Origin: Doryteuthis pealeii | Lineage: Eukaryota; Mollusca; Cephalopoda; Myopsida; Loliginidae | DNA: 64,000 bases | Assembly: GCA_023376005.1 (NCBI GenBank) | Contig: CM042141.1 | Span: 93,920,145-93,984,144, forward strand | Direction: 5' to 3' | In this document: positions 9,262-19,705 of the stretch, piece after piece | Layout of the letters: every line of letters starts with the position of its first letter | Position numbering within the stretch: the first letter of the stretch is position 1 | Notes under the pieces: model-generated | Database searches by the model: none | Told to the model about the DNA's origin: nothing | The model's input: the letters and a program-made list of their open reading frames with translations, nothing else | Position numbers and translations under genes: made by a program

Positions 9262-9698
9262 TTGTAAACTGGTAGAAATAATTTTCATTAACTTCATGTG
9301 TATTAATAAACTGGTAGAAATAATTTTCATTAACTTCATGTTGTGTATTAATAAACTGGTAGAACATTAACTTCATGTGTATTAATAAACTGGTAGAAAT
9401 AATTTTCATTAACTTCATGTGTATTAATAAACTGGTAGAAATAATTTTCATTAACTTCATGTGTATTAATAAACTGGTAGAAATAATTTTCATTAACTTC
9501 ATGTGTATTAATAAACTGGTAGAAATAATTTTCATTAACTTCATGTGTATTAATAAACTGGTAGAAATAATTTTCATTAACTTCATGTGTATTAATAAAC
9601 TGGTAGAAATAATTTTCATTAACTTCATGTGTATTAATAAACTGGTAGAAATAATTTTCATTAATTCATGTGTATTAATAAACTGGTAGAAATAATTA
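9262..9698. repeat. 42-bp minisatellite, about 10.5 copies
   Basis: The unit contains AACTGGTAGAAATAATTTTC followed by ATTAACTTCATGTGTATTAA. There are eleven starts of AACTGGTAG; copy 3 lacks the middle and copy 2 has an extra TTG. Copies 4 to 10 are virtually identical, which implies recent amplification or homogenisation. Because 42 is divisible by 3, long open frames appear on both strands (14-residue repeats); these are not evidence of a protein. Confidence 0.97.
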
Positions 9699-9702
9699 GA
9701 AG

Positions 9703-9805
9703 CAGATCTATTTGACTCGGAGTCAGAGTAGATCTGGGAGCAATATCAGTGAACTGGTACTCCACACTTCCCAAAGCTCCAGAATTGTATTTTAGGGTCG
9801 TACCA
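9703..9805 (+). repeat. Repeat D, first part of a split copy
   Basis: Contains CTCGGAGTCAGAGTAGATC, TACTCCACACTTCCCAAAGC and a GTCGTACCAAGGACACTA end. These correspond to 16310-16455 in the full copy. The continuation of the same copy appears at 12883, so about 3 kb has been inserted between them. Confidence 0.75.
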
Positions 9806-10157
9806 AGGACACTAAATTGGTAGAACTCGTTTTTTTATATTAGATTATTCATTATCTTCACTAGCAAAATAAAAAACACCTTCCGGGCGATGTAAAAATA
9901 CATATTTGAAAGATATTGCCTGGGGGGGGGGGTAAGAGTTAAAAATTCAATGTCAGAGATTTTTAAAGTAAGTAAAATCATCAAATTCATTAAAGGAGTA
10001 AAAATAAAACAAAAAATGAAAACTTTAAATAATTATCAAAATAAAACAAACTATATATAAATATATAATACCGGGCATGTATTAATTAAAACTTGTTTTA
10101 AAAAAAACAATGAGTATTGTCTAAGACTGCATGCTCAAATTTTGAGTGTATTTATTC
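9806..10157. other. No gene recognised
   Basis: AT-rich sequence with a short G run at 9925. An AAATTGGTAGAAC stretch at 9812 resembles one minisatellite unit. Otherwise nothing was identified. Confidence 0.4.
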
Positions 10158-12710
10158 TATACTAGCTAAAGTACCCGGTCCATGACCGGACTAAAATGAA
10201 ATTTGGATCACCAGGGAGTGAGAGAGAAAGTGGAAGGCAGTAGTTAGAGAGGGGGTAAGAGGAAAATAATTCTTGAAACTAAAATCATTGAGAATTTGTA
10301 TATTTCAGGATTTGTATTTTCTGTTTTATAGTTTAAAATTATTTCATATTATTATACAACAAATTGAAAGTATTCGTTTGTATATTTGTTTGTTATTGTT
10401 TTAAATTTTTGTACATGACAACAATTCACATTTAGTTCTTAATTGCATGTTGAGTTTAAAAAGAAGCTGAAAATCGAAAATTTAAATTCTTCGTATTGCA
10501 ATATCTATTTTTGCTAAAACCTAAGATAGTATTATAGGGACCACCAATTGATCAGTTTAGGCCATCTTGAATAAAACGGAAATATTTTGTTATTATTTAT
10601 AATTAATTGATTTTTCATAGAATTTAAAAAAACTCTTATCGTAACTTGTTTTTAGCTACGTTAATTTTAAGTTGATTTAACAGTGCAAAAATGAAAACAT
10701 TGTTTTTCAATCATAATTTTCATTATTTCCGTAAGCTGAAAAAAAGTTAAAGAATCATCAGGAGTTTATTTAATGTTTTTTCTTTCAAATGGAAAAATTT
10801 TTTTCAAGAAAATATTAATTTTTCTGCAAGTTTCATAGTGTTAAATATAGGGGGGGGGGTAAATTTCACAGGGTAAAATTGGTGGTACCTAGTATTTTAA
10901 AAACATTGTTTAAAAACGTTTTGGTGGACCTGATTATCTGGACTCCCCCCCCCCCCATCTATTTTTCCCCCTTCAGTTGATTATTATCGATTACACACCA
11001 ATCTATCAGATTGAAAAAAAAATTCTTAAAAGTTCTTTATTATTTGAGTATTCACGGGTGCTCATTTCCTCGTATAAGTTTATAGTAAATTGATCCCCCA
11101 TATCGGAACCGCTTGAACGGAACCCAAATTATTTATTTATTTTCCCATTAAACTACCCCCCCCCCCACTAACCCTAACCCCTACCCCCCCCCCTCCTAGT
11201 TAAAATTAAGTTTTATTACAAAATTTATATTAATTACAAAACATCAATTTTCATAAAAGTTCAAATGTCACCTATGAAATCTCTATTTAAACATGCCAAT
11301 TTTTCAGAACTGAAAAGTTGCACTATAAACTCAGCAATGTTTATTGACTTCACAATAAAGAGTAAAATCATAAAACTTAAAATTTAATTTGTAAGGCAAA
11401 TTCTGAGGAATATTTTAAATTGTATTTTGAATAATAATTTAAATGTTGGTTGTTAGTTGTTTTGTTTTATCAACTTTTCGGGTAATTTACTAACGAATCA
11501 TGTCATTTTGATAAACAAAGCGCTTACAATTTTTCGTACTTACATATAATTTTTTTTTAAATGTTCCAATAACTGGATATTGTCAGATAAACTTGAAATA
11601 AATTTCGTCTTACAAATAATTGACTACTTATCTCCAGTCGGGCCTTCGACTAAAGATAAAACACCGGATTTTGTCCGTATTAGTAACCTTTGTTTTTTTT
11701 TTATCGTGGTTTGAGAAAATAATTAGTTAACGAACCAAAAGAAAAACAGTTTCTAAGGAAATTCGTCAATCTTATTGTTATTTTAACCCTTTAAAACTCT
11801 AACAATAAAAATTAAATAAATAAATTAAAGAATTAAAAGTCATTTTATTCGAATGAAAATCTTAGTTTAATTTATACAAATATGTAACCGTACTTACGAC
11901 GTAAACTGATTTTCATGATACTGTTATTTACGGATTAAAATATTTTTTAATAATGTAACCGTAAAGCGTGCATTTTGATTTTCTACAATTTTTATGCATT
12001 ACAAAAATTAAAATTAAAATGAGTGTACTGTACAATTTAAGAATATGGACAAACTCGCTGTAAAAAATAATTTAATCTATAAAAACACATACAAATTACA
12101 TATTCAGAAAGACTATTTCATCTTATTACTAAAGATATAAATATTTTAAAGATTAAAATCCTAAATAGGTAAGAGATTCCGATCTGACTGTTATAGACTG
12201 CTTGTATCGCAATAATCATAGGCAGCGTGGCTATCCGAAGCCATTTTTTAATTTTTTAACTCGCTGTAAAAAATGATTCAATTAATAAAAACTCACACAA
12301 ATTACATATTTTGAAAGAGTATTTTCTTATCTTTCTAACGATATAAAAATTATTAAAGACTGGACCATAAATAGGCCATAAATTCGGAGCAGAACGGCTT
12401 AGACTGCAAAATTAATTCATTAAAATCAAAACTTCGCTGCTGTTATCGCTTTAACAATAAGCAGGCAGAGACAATATTTTATTATCAGGAGGGGCTGATA
12501 TACGGACAGTTCCGCAAATTGGGTGATTTTGGATTAATTAATCGATTAAATCCCTTAATCAATAAAAATCAATAACCAAATTTGGAATTTTTCTTAGTTA
12601 GAACGATATCAATGTGTATGCAAGATTTTGAATCTGAGTGACCTCCCGTTTTTTTGTTATACGTCGACACGTACATACCAAAATCTCTGTTTTATATATT
12701 AGATTATGGC
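10158..12710 (+). mobile_element. Repeat E, long copy
   Basis: It starts TATACTAGCTAAAGTACCCGG followed by CATGACCGGACTAAAATG, and ends TCGACACGTACATACCAAAA then TTATATATTAGATT. The same ends bracket the copy at 2030-3136. Interior landmarks include CTCGCTGTAAAAAATAATTT near 12054 and a related block near 12262. These resemble a repeat inside the transposon at 36.25-38.49 kb. Several homopolymer C/G runs (10850, 10946, 11158, 11187) are present. No open frame looks like a transposase or RT. Confidence 0.6.
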
Positions 12711-12779
12711 GATTTTGAGTAACGTGACGTAAGCAGTGACGTAGTTTTTGTTACAGAAAAATAGAGAGCGAATCTCCAT

Positions 12780-12875
12780 TATTAATAGATGTGTAAGAAC
12801 AAATTAGTAGAAATAATTTTCATTGGCTTCATATGTATCAATAAATTAGAAGAAATAACTTTATATGGATTAATA
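12780..12875. repeat. Diverged copies of the 42-bp minisatellite unit
   Basis: Two or three decayed units (TAGTAGAAATAATTTTCATT, then TAATAAACTGGTG) lie on the far side of repeat E. They suggest that the region 9.7-12.8 kb was inserted into or between minisatellite units. Confidence 0.8.
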
Positions 12876-12882
12876 AACTGGT

Positions 12883-13204
12883 GTTTGAACGTCAGCCACT
12901 GCCTTCTAGCACCTACAATAAGGGTTGGGTGTTTGCCATCAATTTGAAGAATGCGGTCGAGACAAACATATAAGTGCTATGGCTTGACATAACCAGCCGA
13001 TTGATTGGTTCAGGCTTTTCTGACCGCTTGTCTAGCCCGTCGTGGAGTGTTGTATGTCACGAGACCACCCAGAATCCAGTTTACGGACCACTCAGCCACC
13101 ACGATCCCATCATCAGGCATGACTCCATTGGGGGGTCTTACTCCTGTGTAGTTGCGCAGTGGGCGTATTCTACAGCCGCAGCCGACAGAGTTGATAAGTT
13201 ATAA
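12883..13204 (+). repeat. Repeat D, second part of the split copy
   Basis: It continues from the part at 9703-9805: a CCACTGCCTTCTAGCAC region, an ACAAACATATAAGTGCTA segment, CCAGCCGATTGATTGG, then a GGCGTATTCTACAGCC end followed by CGACAGAG. The order matches 16460-16720. Confidence 0.75.
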
Positions 13205-13367
13205 GGTCTTGGTTTATTGTTGATAGCATATAAACCTTCATAGGCTATTTAATACCAAATCCATCCTTGTAGAAGAACAGTAGTGGCACTATTTAACCCA
13301 GAGCTGCGGGATGAGGGGTCCACACCTTTTCCAAGAGTATTAGTCCGAAAGTGAACATACTAGTACG
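13205..13367 (-). repeat. SINE-1 fragment
   Basis: A tail with ATAGCATATAAACCTTC, the TTTAATACCAAATCCATCC body and a CCGAAAGTGAAC segment match SINE-1. The tRNA head is replaced by the following repeat D. Confidence 0.65.
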
Positions 13368-13850
13368 TCCGCCCTGTCGGTTGGAGCTGTAGAATACGCC
13401 AACTGCACACCTGCTGAGGTGTAAAATCCCCACAATGGGGTCACCTCTTGGCCGTGGGTGGCGACCCGTGATGCTTAAGAATGGAATTTTGGTGGATGAG
13501 CAGTCCATGAAATGCAACACTCCACTTTAGCCATTACTTAGGCTAGACGGTCGGTCGGAGGAGGCCCCTCCCATCAATCGCCTGGTATCGTTAAGCCATA
13601 GCACCTATATGATTGTCCCAACCCCATTGCTCTTATGGCAAACTCCCAACCCTTTTTTATCATATATGTGCAAGAAGGCAGTGACCGAGGATCTTATTGC
13701 CCTGGGTATGATGTTAAACTGCATCTAATGGTAAAGTTTCAATTCTGGTGCTCTGGGGAGTGTGGAGTACCCCTTCATCACCATTACTTTCGGATCCGCA
13801 CTGACCCAGAGTGGTAGTACCTATTAGGGTCCCATCTATAGGTTAAATAG
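13368..13850 (-). repeat. Repeat D, near-complete copy in inverted orientation
   Basis: It begins CGCCCTGTCGGTTGGAGCTG, then TAGAATACGCC. It runs through GATGCTTAAGAATGG, CCATCAATCGCCTGG, ATATGATTGTCCCAACCCCA and TACCCCTTCATCACC, and ends GGTCCCATCTATAGGTTAAA. It is in opposite orientation to the copy at 12883, so the two form an inverted pair around the SINE-1 piece. Confidence 0.8.
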
Positions 13851-13919
13851 AAAAATAAATCTAAAAAATGTGTTAAAAAATTGAGTTTGAAAAAAAAGTT
13901 GAATATCATCAAGAATGAC

Positions 13920-14080
13920 TAAAAAAATGTCTTCGGCATAAAATAACCCAACATGGATTGATATGCCGTAAAATTCAACCAACCAACCGTGATAGCGCAA
14001 CTGGTGTTCGAACTCACTTACTAAGATGCCGCAATCCAGCAGGTTAGTTACTACGCCACGTGGACTACCCTAAATAAATT
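13920..14080 (-). repeat. SINE-1 (tRNA-derived), minus strand
   Basis: On the minus strand the head reads CCACGTGGCGTAGTAACTAAC and the B-box region is TGAGTTCGAACACCAG. A (CCAA)n stretch and the GGCATAAAATAACCC tail follow near 13936. The body is shortened. Confidence 0.75.
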
Positions 14081-14232
14081 ATTAGTATTACATAGGAATA
14101 CATGAGAGTATGCGTTCACATCACGTCAGAGTCACTAGTTATAAGAATTCATGGCAGTTTTATGACGTAACAAACACAACTTCTTATAATACGTTAGGGG
14201 GCCTCGGAAAAGCAGGTGAATATATACAACAA

Positions 14233-14238
<6 letters not shown>

Positions 14239-14290
<52 letters not shown>
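14239..14290. repeat. (TA)n microsatellite
   Basis: Uninterrupted TA dinucleotides. Confidence 0.95.
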
Positions 14291-14293
<3 letters not shown>

Positions 14294-14885
14294 CTTTATT
14301 GTCTGAGCAACATTCAACATACAACACAAAACAGCTAGGACGAAAGTCCTAATGAAAAAAAGAGTCCTGGAAGAGTCAAGAGTTAAACGAAGGGATGAAA
14401 GTCCTACATCAAAAGATTGTCATTTACTTCATATAGGAGCCGTGTGGTGGTCATCTCCATGCACACATGGGAGTGTAAAAAGGCACGCGTGTTACACGGC
14501 TGTTCAAAAAGGCTGGTGAACCAAACACCTCTATGGAGTATAATAGAAGCTGCGTAAATGCACATGTATAAGCTTATAGCCCCCCCCCCCACACACACAC
14601 AAGTCAAAACGAACAGAGACACTTGTCTATTGCATATCCTGAGATCCCAGATGAAAAAAAGGGCTTAGTTTTCCCGGGGCTGTGTTTAAATAGCTAGGTT
14701 GCAACGCCCCCTAGTAGCAAACTCTGGTGACAAGGGAAGATAACCATTTGCCACTCTCAACTCCATCCTAACAAGGGAAGACAATCGCTACAAGACCATA
14801 AATTATGTACAAATTATTTGCAATAAGAATATTTAATTGAAGCTATAATTTACAAATTATTATCATTTAATTGAAACCATATAAT
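14291..14885. other. No gene recognised
   Basis: Mixed-composition sequence with a C10 run then (CA)n near 14581-14600. The 72-residue minus-strand frame at 14404-14622 includes this low-complexity stretch and resembles no known family. Confidence 0.4.
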
Positions 14886-14998
14886 TGATTTAAAAAAGAC
14901 TTTGGCATTAAATGACGCAACAAGTGTTGATATGACGCAAAACCAACCAACCAACCAACCAACAAACAAACAAACAAATAAACTAACCAACCAACCCA
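14886..14998 (-). repeat. SINE-1 tail with (CCAA)n
   Basis: GACTTTGGCATTAAATGACG followed by a (CCAA)n/(CAAA)n tract matches other SINE-1 tails at 13930 and 16170. Confidence 0.65.
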
Positions 14999-15011
14999 TT
15001 CTCTTTGATAT

Positions 15012-15365
15012 ATTTTTTGCACCACTTGGACCCTAACAAAGCGCCTAGAGATTAAGCTTGATGGGAGCAGCACAAGAATGCTGCGTGCAATCTTAAACAA
15101 GTCGTGGGAACAACACCCCACGAGAAATCAGCTGTACGGCCACTTGCTCCATATCACACAAACCATCCGTGTAAGACGAACAAGACACGCTGGACGCTGC
15201 TGGAGAAGCAGGAACGAACTCATAAGTGACATTCTTCCGTGGAATCCAGCACATGGGCACGCCAGTGTGGGCCATCCAGCTGAGACATACATTGACCAGC
15301 TCTGCGTGGATACTGGATGCCGGGTGGCGAGAGATTGTCATGGATATCCGTGCTAATAGTGACAT
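15012..15365 (+). pseudogene. LINE-A C-terminal fragment
   Basis: Plus-strand frame 15078-15356 reads MLRAILNKSWEQHPTRNQLY then GHLL, VRRTRHAGRCWRSRNELISD, PWNPAHGHASVGHPAETY and LCVDTGC. This is the conserved C-terminal tail of LINE-A. It is preceded by a CTTGGACCCTAACAAAGCGCC segment that continues the 'LYGCTTWTL' region. It ends in a (CTG)n(ATG)n tract. It is the best preserved LINE-A tail in the window. Confidence 0.85.
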
Positions 15366-15373
15366 GATGCTGC

Positions 15374-15414
<41 letters not shown>

Positions 15415-15424
15415 ATGATGATGT
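15366..15424. repeat. (CTG)n(ATG)n microsatellite
   Basis: CTG triplets followed by ATG triplets at the 3' end of the LINE-A fragment. Such triplet tails recur after LINE copies here (9038, 18768). Confidence 0.95.
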
Positions 15425-15914
15425 ATATCAACATATATGGTTTCAAATGACAAGCTAAAATATGATTACTGAGACTGTCATATGTGAGATACACGCCAAT
15501 ATAGGACAGTTACATTTACAAAGTAAATTTTTAAGGGGGATAAATTACTTTGACCAAAATTTCTCAAATATACGTGTCGCGTCTCCCAATAGAGTCAACA
15601 GTAACCAATGTAGGTACATTGTGTTGTGCAGTGGTTACCGTTCCAGCGGACAAGAGAGTAAAAATAAAAGAAGGGAAAAAATAGAAACATTGTTGTATTC
15701 ACAACAACATGGTATACCTAGTGAACGTATTGTAAGCCCCAAAACACAGGACAGCGGAATGAAAACGTCATGTCAACCCTTGTTTTGTCACTTAACCCCA
15801 ATTCCGGTCTTTTTTTATGGGGAAATGGAATCAATCATCTGGTTTCAACTAACTAATGAAAATCATTTTTAAACTATAGCTTTAAGTAAAAAAAAGTAAA
15901 TTCGATGGGGTGAC
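15425..15914. other. No gene recognised
   Basis: A 136-residue plus-strand frame (15462-15872) spans most of this stretch but shows no domain, signal peptide or repeat that I recognise. I treat it as chance. Confidence 0.35.
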
Positions 15915-16112
15915 CTAATGTCGGTATCAGACAGCCAGCGAGGGAGTCTATCCCCATTTTTTACGAGCTCTAGACCAAATAGGCCCCCTCCGATCAATCG
16001 GCTGGTCACGTCAAGCCCTAAAACCTATATGATTTTCCCGACTCTAGTCCTGACCAGGTCAACTCTGACCGAGAGTGGTAGTATCTGTTAGGGTTCTATC
16101 TATGTAGATTTT
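15915..16112. repeat. SINE-2 tail fragment joined to repeat D fragment
   Basis: 15915-15980 carries TGTCGGTATCAGACAGCCAG and GAGGGAGTCTATCCCC, the SINE-2 tail. From about 15985 CCGATCAATCGGCTGGTCAC and then GAGTGGTAGTATCTGTTAGG are repeat D. The junction indicates nested insertion. Confidence 0.75.
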
Positions 16113-16159
16113 TAAAAAATAAGTTTTTAAAATGTTTAAAAAATGAGTTTTAAAAAATT

Positions 16160-16238
16160 GAATACCCATAAACGTCTTCGGTATAAAATACACCAAGAGT
16201 TAACATGCCGTAAAATCCTCTAACCAACCAACCAACCT
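16160..16238 (-). repeat. SINE-1 tail fragment
   Basis: CGTCTTCGGTATAAAATACA, ATGCCGTAAAATCC and (CCAA)n match SINE-1 tails. Confidence 0.6.
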
Positions 16239-16289
16239 AATGAGCCAGTGATTAATACTATCAATTAGGATGTCATAAACATGTTTTTA

Positions 16290-16735
16290 AACATTTTTAA
16301 ACTCATTCTTTTCTCCGGGTCAGAGTTGACCTGGGGGTAGTGACAATGAAGGGGTACTCCCGAGGCCACAGTTGGTCTTGGTACTCCACAGTCCCCCAGA
16401 GATCTAAAATTGGAAACGCGCCATGTTGATGCAGTTTAACGTCATACCCAAGACACTAAGACCCTCGCCCACCACCTTCTAACACATGATAAAAAGGGTT
16501 GGGATCTGTTATAAGGGCAATGGGGTTGGATCAATCATATAGGTGCTAGGGATTGGCGTGACCAGACAATTAATCGGTGGAGTCCTTGGACTGTTCAGCT
16601 ACCAGGATTCCGTCCTTAAGCATCACAGGTCACCACCCACAGTTAACTAATGGCCCTATTGAGGGGGGTAGCCTTCCTTAGAGGCGCTGTTGGTGTATTC
16701 TACAGCCCCACCGACAGGGTGGCATTTTAGGTTTG
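16290..16735 (+). repeat. Repeat D, reference full copy
   Basis: This roughly 445-base copy gives the order of landmarks used elsewhere: TCCGGGTCAGAGTTGACCTG, GGGGTACTCC, CACAGTCCCCCAGAGATC, GTCATACCCAAGACACTAAG, CACCTTCTAACACATGAT, ATCATATAGGTGCTAGGG, GACCAGACAATTAATCGGTGG, GCATCACAGGTCACCACCC, then GTATTCTACAGCCCCACCGA. No tRNA-like promoter and no coding capacity were seen. Similar copies number about ten in this window. It may be a non-autonomous DNA element or SINE-like. Confidence 0.75.
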
Positions 16736-16784
16736 TAATGGAAATGCATAAATAATTTTGCATTAAAACAGACTTAGCTTGGGT

Positions 16785-17302
16785 GGTTAAATCGAACTTA
16801 ACGGACCTAAATTCCACCATCGTATGTCACCCCGTCGAAGGGAAAAAAATACCAAAAATCAGGGAATTAACCGAATCTAATGAAATTTTCAGTGTGGATA
16901 TATTAATGAATAAAAGATATAATGCATCAGTTATTTTATTTAAAAGCTTTCACATTTTTTCAGGTCAGTTAACTTTGACCTACGTATCTTTGAGGCGTAA
17001 CACATATTCTCAAAGATACGTGGTTCAAAGTTAATTCCCTGATTTTTGGTATTTTTTTTCTTTCGGCGAGGTGACATACGATAGTGCATTATATCTTTTT
17101 ATATTATTTATATAAATAATTATATTATATCTTTTATACATTATATCTTTTATTTTGGTGCATTATATATTTTATTCATTAATATATCAACACTGAAAAT
17201 TTCATTAAATTCGGTTAATTCCCTGATTTTTGGGGTTTTCTTTTCTTTTGGCTGGGTGACATACGATGGTGGAATTTAGGTCCGTTAAGTTCGATTTAAC
17301 CC
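16785..17302. mobile_element. Fold-back element with nested inner palindrome
   Basis: The outer arms, 16785 to about 16930 and about 17155-17302, are reverse complements; the outer ends read GGTTAAATCGAACTTAACGG and its complement. An inner inverted repeat (16966-17035) pairs TTAACTTTGACC-TACGTATCTTTGAG with CTCAAAGATACGTGG-TCAAAGTTAA. The segment 17036-17092 duplicates 17217-17272 (CCCTGATTTTTGG...GGTGACATACGAT). Non-coding; it resembles a MITE or fold-back transposon. Confidence 0.85.
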
Positions 17303-17394
17303 TTTAAACTTTCGTATGTTTGCGAAAAACTATGTTGATAATTTATTTGGTAAAAAGTGGATGGAAATGCCATGTAGTAAGTAAAGTGGGCAGT

Positions 17395-17630
17395 GGCCTA
17401 TTGTCGGTATCAGCCGGACAGTGAGGGAGTCTATCCCTCTTCACTAGCACTAGACAAGGGAGATTGTTTTTATGTCTGAGGTGGAGCGCTACACCTACTA
17501 TTAGCTCTCTACTTTACTGCACAGATCCAAGCCGTGCTATTCATACGCTGAGTTGACGAGGGCCAGTATCGAACCTGGAACCTTGTACTTTCGAGGTGGA
17601 TGCTTTACTAACTGAGCTAAACTTGGCCCT
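17395..17630 (-). repeat. SINE-2 (tRNA-derived), complete, minus strand
   Basis: On the minus strand from 17627 it starts GGGCCAAGTTTAGCTCAGTT and AGTAAAGCATCC, a tRNA-like 5' half with an A box. The B box GGTTCGATACTGG follows. The body contains CAGCGTATGAATAGC, GAGCGCTCCACCTCAGAC-like and CAATCTCCCTTGTCTAGTGC stretches, and it ends in the GAGGGAGTC/TCGGTATCAGCC tail. A head 5'-GCCC...TAGCTCAGTT resembles tRNA-Lys or tRNA-Arg heads. Polymerase III promoter boxes look intact. Confidence 0.85.
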
Positions 17631-17794
17631 TAAAAATACTCAAATTAAAAAAAATCAAAACGTACTCGGATTGAATATACATCATGTGTCAGAAACCGTT
17701 TTAAGAAGCCTCAATTTAAAAAAAATACCCTCTTGGTGGGGCTTAGTATACGCTCACTGTATCCTCTGAATTGGGGTAAAAACCCCACCTAAAA

Positions 17795-17955
17795 AGTGGG
17801 GTCCTTGGTATGCCAATAAGCTACATGTGATGGCGAGGCTCCAATTCTGGAAATTTGGGGAATGTGAAGTACACCTTCATTGCCACTATTCCGAGGGTTG
17901 ACTTTGACTCGGAGTGGTAGTACCTGTTGAGTCGTGACTATCGGTCAAATAGAAC
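17795..17955. repeat. Repeat D fragment
   Basis: Contains GTCCTTGGTATGCCAATAAG, a GGGAATGTGAAGTACACC segment and GGAGTGGTAGTACCTGTTG followed by TATCGGTCAAATAGAAC. Confidence 0.7.
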
Positions 17956-18127
17956 TGTTCAATAATTTACTATGGATTATTATTATTATTATTATTAACT
18001 ACTTGAAACCGTTCAACTATGAGCAAATTATTTGTATTAGTTAGGAATAATTAATATCACATCACGTATGCAAAAAAGAAAAAAAGAACAACAAAACAAA
18101 TCTTAAGAAAAAAAAGTAAATATGAAC

Positions 18128-18512
18128 ATACAATGAATGCGATTCCCTAACTTCTAGGCATAAAATTTCCCTAGACAGGTTGGCATGTCATTAACAGAAG
18201 AAGAAAAAAGTCCTACAAAAAGACCTGATACCAAATATAACATAATAAAAAGTGGAAGTTTTTTTTATATATCCATATTTCCTCATTGGAACATCCAATG
18301 AACGTAATTCTCTAACCTCTAGGGATAAAATAACCCTAGACAAGTTGACATGCCGTTAACAGAAGAAGAAAAAAGTCAGACCTGATACCAAATACACATG
18401 GTAAAAAACGGAAGGTTTTTTTTCTATACATATTTCCTCGTTGGAACATACAATGAATGCGATTCTCTAACCTCTAGGCATAAAATAACCCTAGACAGAT
18501 TGACATGTCATG
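18128..18512. repeat. Tandem repeat of about 154-164 bp, 2.4 copies
   Basis: Units start at 18131, 18295 and 18449 with CAATGAATGCGATTC or a close variant. Each contains CTAGGCATAAAAT and CCCTAGACAGRTTGRCATG, AGAAGAAGAAAAAAGTC and an A/T tract. The last unit is cut off at the LINE-B fragment. Confidence 0.9.
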
Positions 18513-18628
18513 AGTTTTATTCTCTAGGACGGATACTGGTTTGTGCGTATACCTTTTGGTAATATGGTCAAAATTTAATTTCTTGTACGATTCCTAGTGG
18601 ATCACCTTTCTCACACAGTCGTGCCTAA
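18512..18628 (-). pseudogene. LINE-B C-terminal fragment
   Basis: The minus-strand reading corresponds to the residues IHWE...KKLNFDH...KP.SVLE of LINE-B (compare 8714-8600). It is a short remnant joined to the tandem repeat. Confidence 0.7.
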
Positions 18629-18648
18629 TCTTATATTCCTTTTTTTTC

Positions 18649-18735
18649 TTTTTTTTTTTTTTTTGCTACCTGATGAGACTTGCTGTCACTCAGACTCCAG
18701 TGAAAGACCATCAGCTAATGTTGATGTGAAAATTC
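18649..18735 (+). pseudogene. LINE-B 3' end fragment
   Basis: After a T16 run, TGAGACTTGCTGTCACTCAG and ACTCCAGTGAAAGACCATCA are the reverse complement of the LINE-B 3' end at 8215-8260. This copy is therefore on the plus strand, opposite to the preceding fragment. Confidence 0.75.
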
Positions 18736-18767
18736 AAAATAATAATAATAATAGTTGTTGTTGTTGT

Positions 18768-18769
18768 GG

Positions 18770-18825
<56 letters not shown>
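18768..18825. repeat. (GAT)n microsatellite
   Basis: A (TTG)n stretch then GAT triplets follow the LINE-B 3' end. The poly-aspartate open frame through it is an artefact. Confidence 0.95.
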
Positions 18826-18827
<2 letters not shown>

Positions 18828-18829
18828 TT

Positions 18830-19559
18830 TAATTTTCAGCCTTTACTTTCAGTTTCTTATAAACTTTCACTGTTCCTAGAATGAGGGAAGTGAGTGATAA
18901 TATGCATTCTATGTATTCATTACTCTAGTATTTTGACACTAGAAATTTCGAGTTGGTTCTGCAAAATATATCATTAAAAATCGATTTTTTTTTAAATCAT
19001 AGACATATTGGTTCGTGGGAAATGTGATTTGCAAGGGTTAGGAACGGAGGTTTTTTTTTTAGTAATATTTAGTATCTTTTAATTTTTATAAATACAAAAT
19101 ATCAATAAGTTTATTAAATTTAATCAAAACACTAACCCTTGGAAATCACACTTCCCGCCAATATGCATGTGAATTTGACATCAGATGTTTATATGTGTTC
19201 TTTCCTTTTCTTTCTTTTTTTTTTTTTTTTGGCTTCTGTTAATGGTGAATTATGCAGGTGGCTCCTTTATTTTCTGTTGGGAGGAATAATTGTTGTTCGA
19301 TCTTTTCCAAATAAAATAAATAAATAAAATTACATGGTGGTTCCATAAAACGGGTTTTAAATACATTATGTTCGTTCAATTCAATTACGTTTTATTTATT
19401 TATTCATTTATTTATCTTACTAAGTATTTTTGAGATGGTATTTTTCAACAATTTTTACCAAAATAGATTATCAGCGTAGCGTTTCATTAACATACGGAGG
19501 GTTAAAAAAATTGTTTGTATCTGTTATCTGAAAATTAGAAATGAGAAAATAAAAGAATA
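18830..19559. other. No gene recognised
   Basis: AT-rich sequence with T runs near 18986, 19050 and 19217. No repeat landmarks were seen. Confidence 0.4.
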
Positions 19560-19670
19560 TTGTGTGAAATCAAAATAAAGTTGGTTTATTTCATCCGAAA
19601 AAGAAAAGAGAAAGGAGTCGATAAAACGATAAAGACTAGGTGAATGAAATAGAGATAGATAAATAGATAG

Positions 19671-19705
<35 letters not shown>

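Noticed and set aside
9155..9689. Long repetitive open frames on both strands (up to 168 residues)
   Set aside because: They arise because the 42-bp minisatellite unit is a multiple of three and lacks stops. Both strands are open at once and no start context or domain supports a protein.
9262..9698. CRISPR-like array
   Set aside because: Units are contiguous with no variable spacers, and the setting is a eukaryotic genome. It is a minisatellite.
11165..11195. Telomere-like CCCTAA repeats
   Set aside because: Only one or two units (ACTAACCCTAACCCC) occur beside C runs. There is no array.
18665..18735. Hammerhead core at CCTGATGAG...GTGAAAG
   Set aside because: No stem II or stem III forms. 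The sequence is the LINE-B 3' end.
18597..18884. Acidic (poly-Asp) protein
   Set aside because: It is the translation of a (GAT)n microsatellite next to a LINE fragment.
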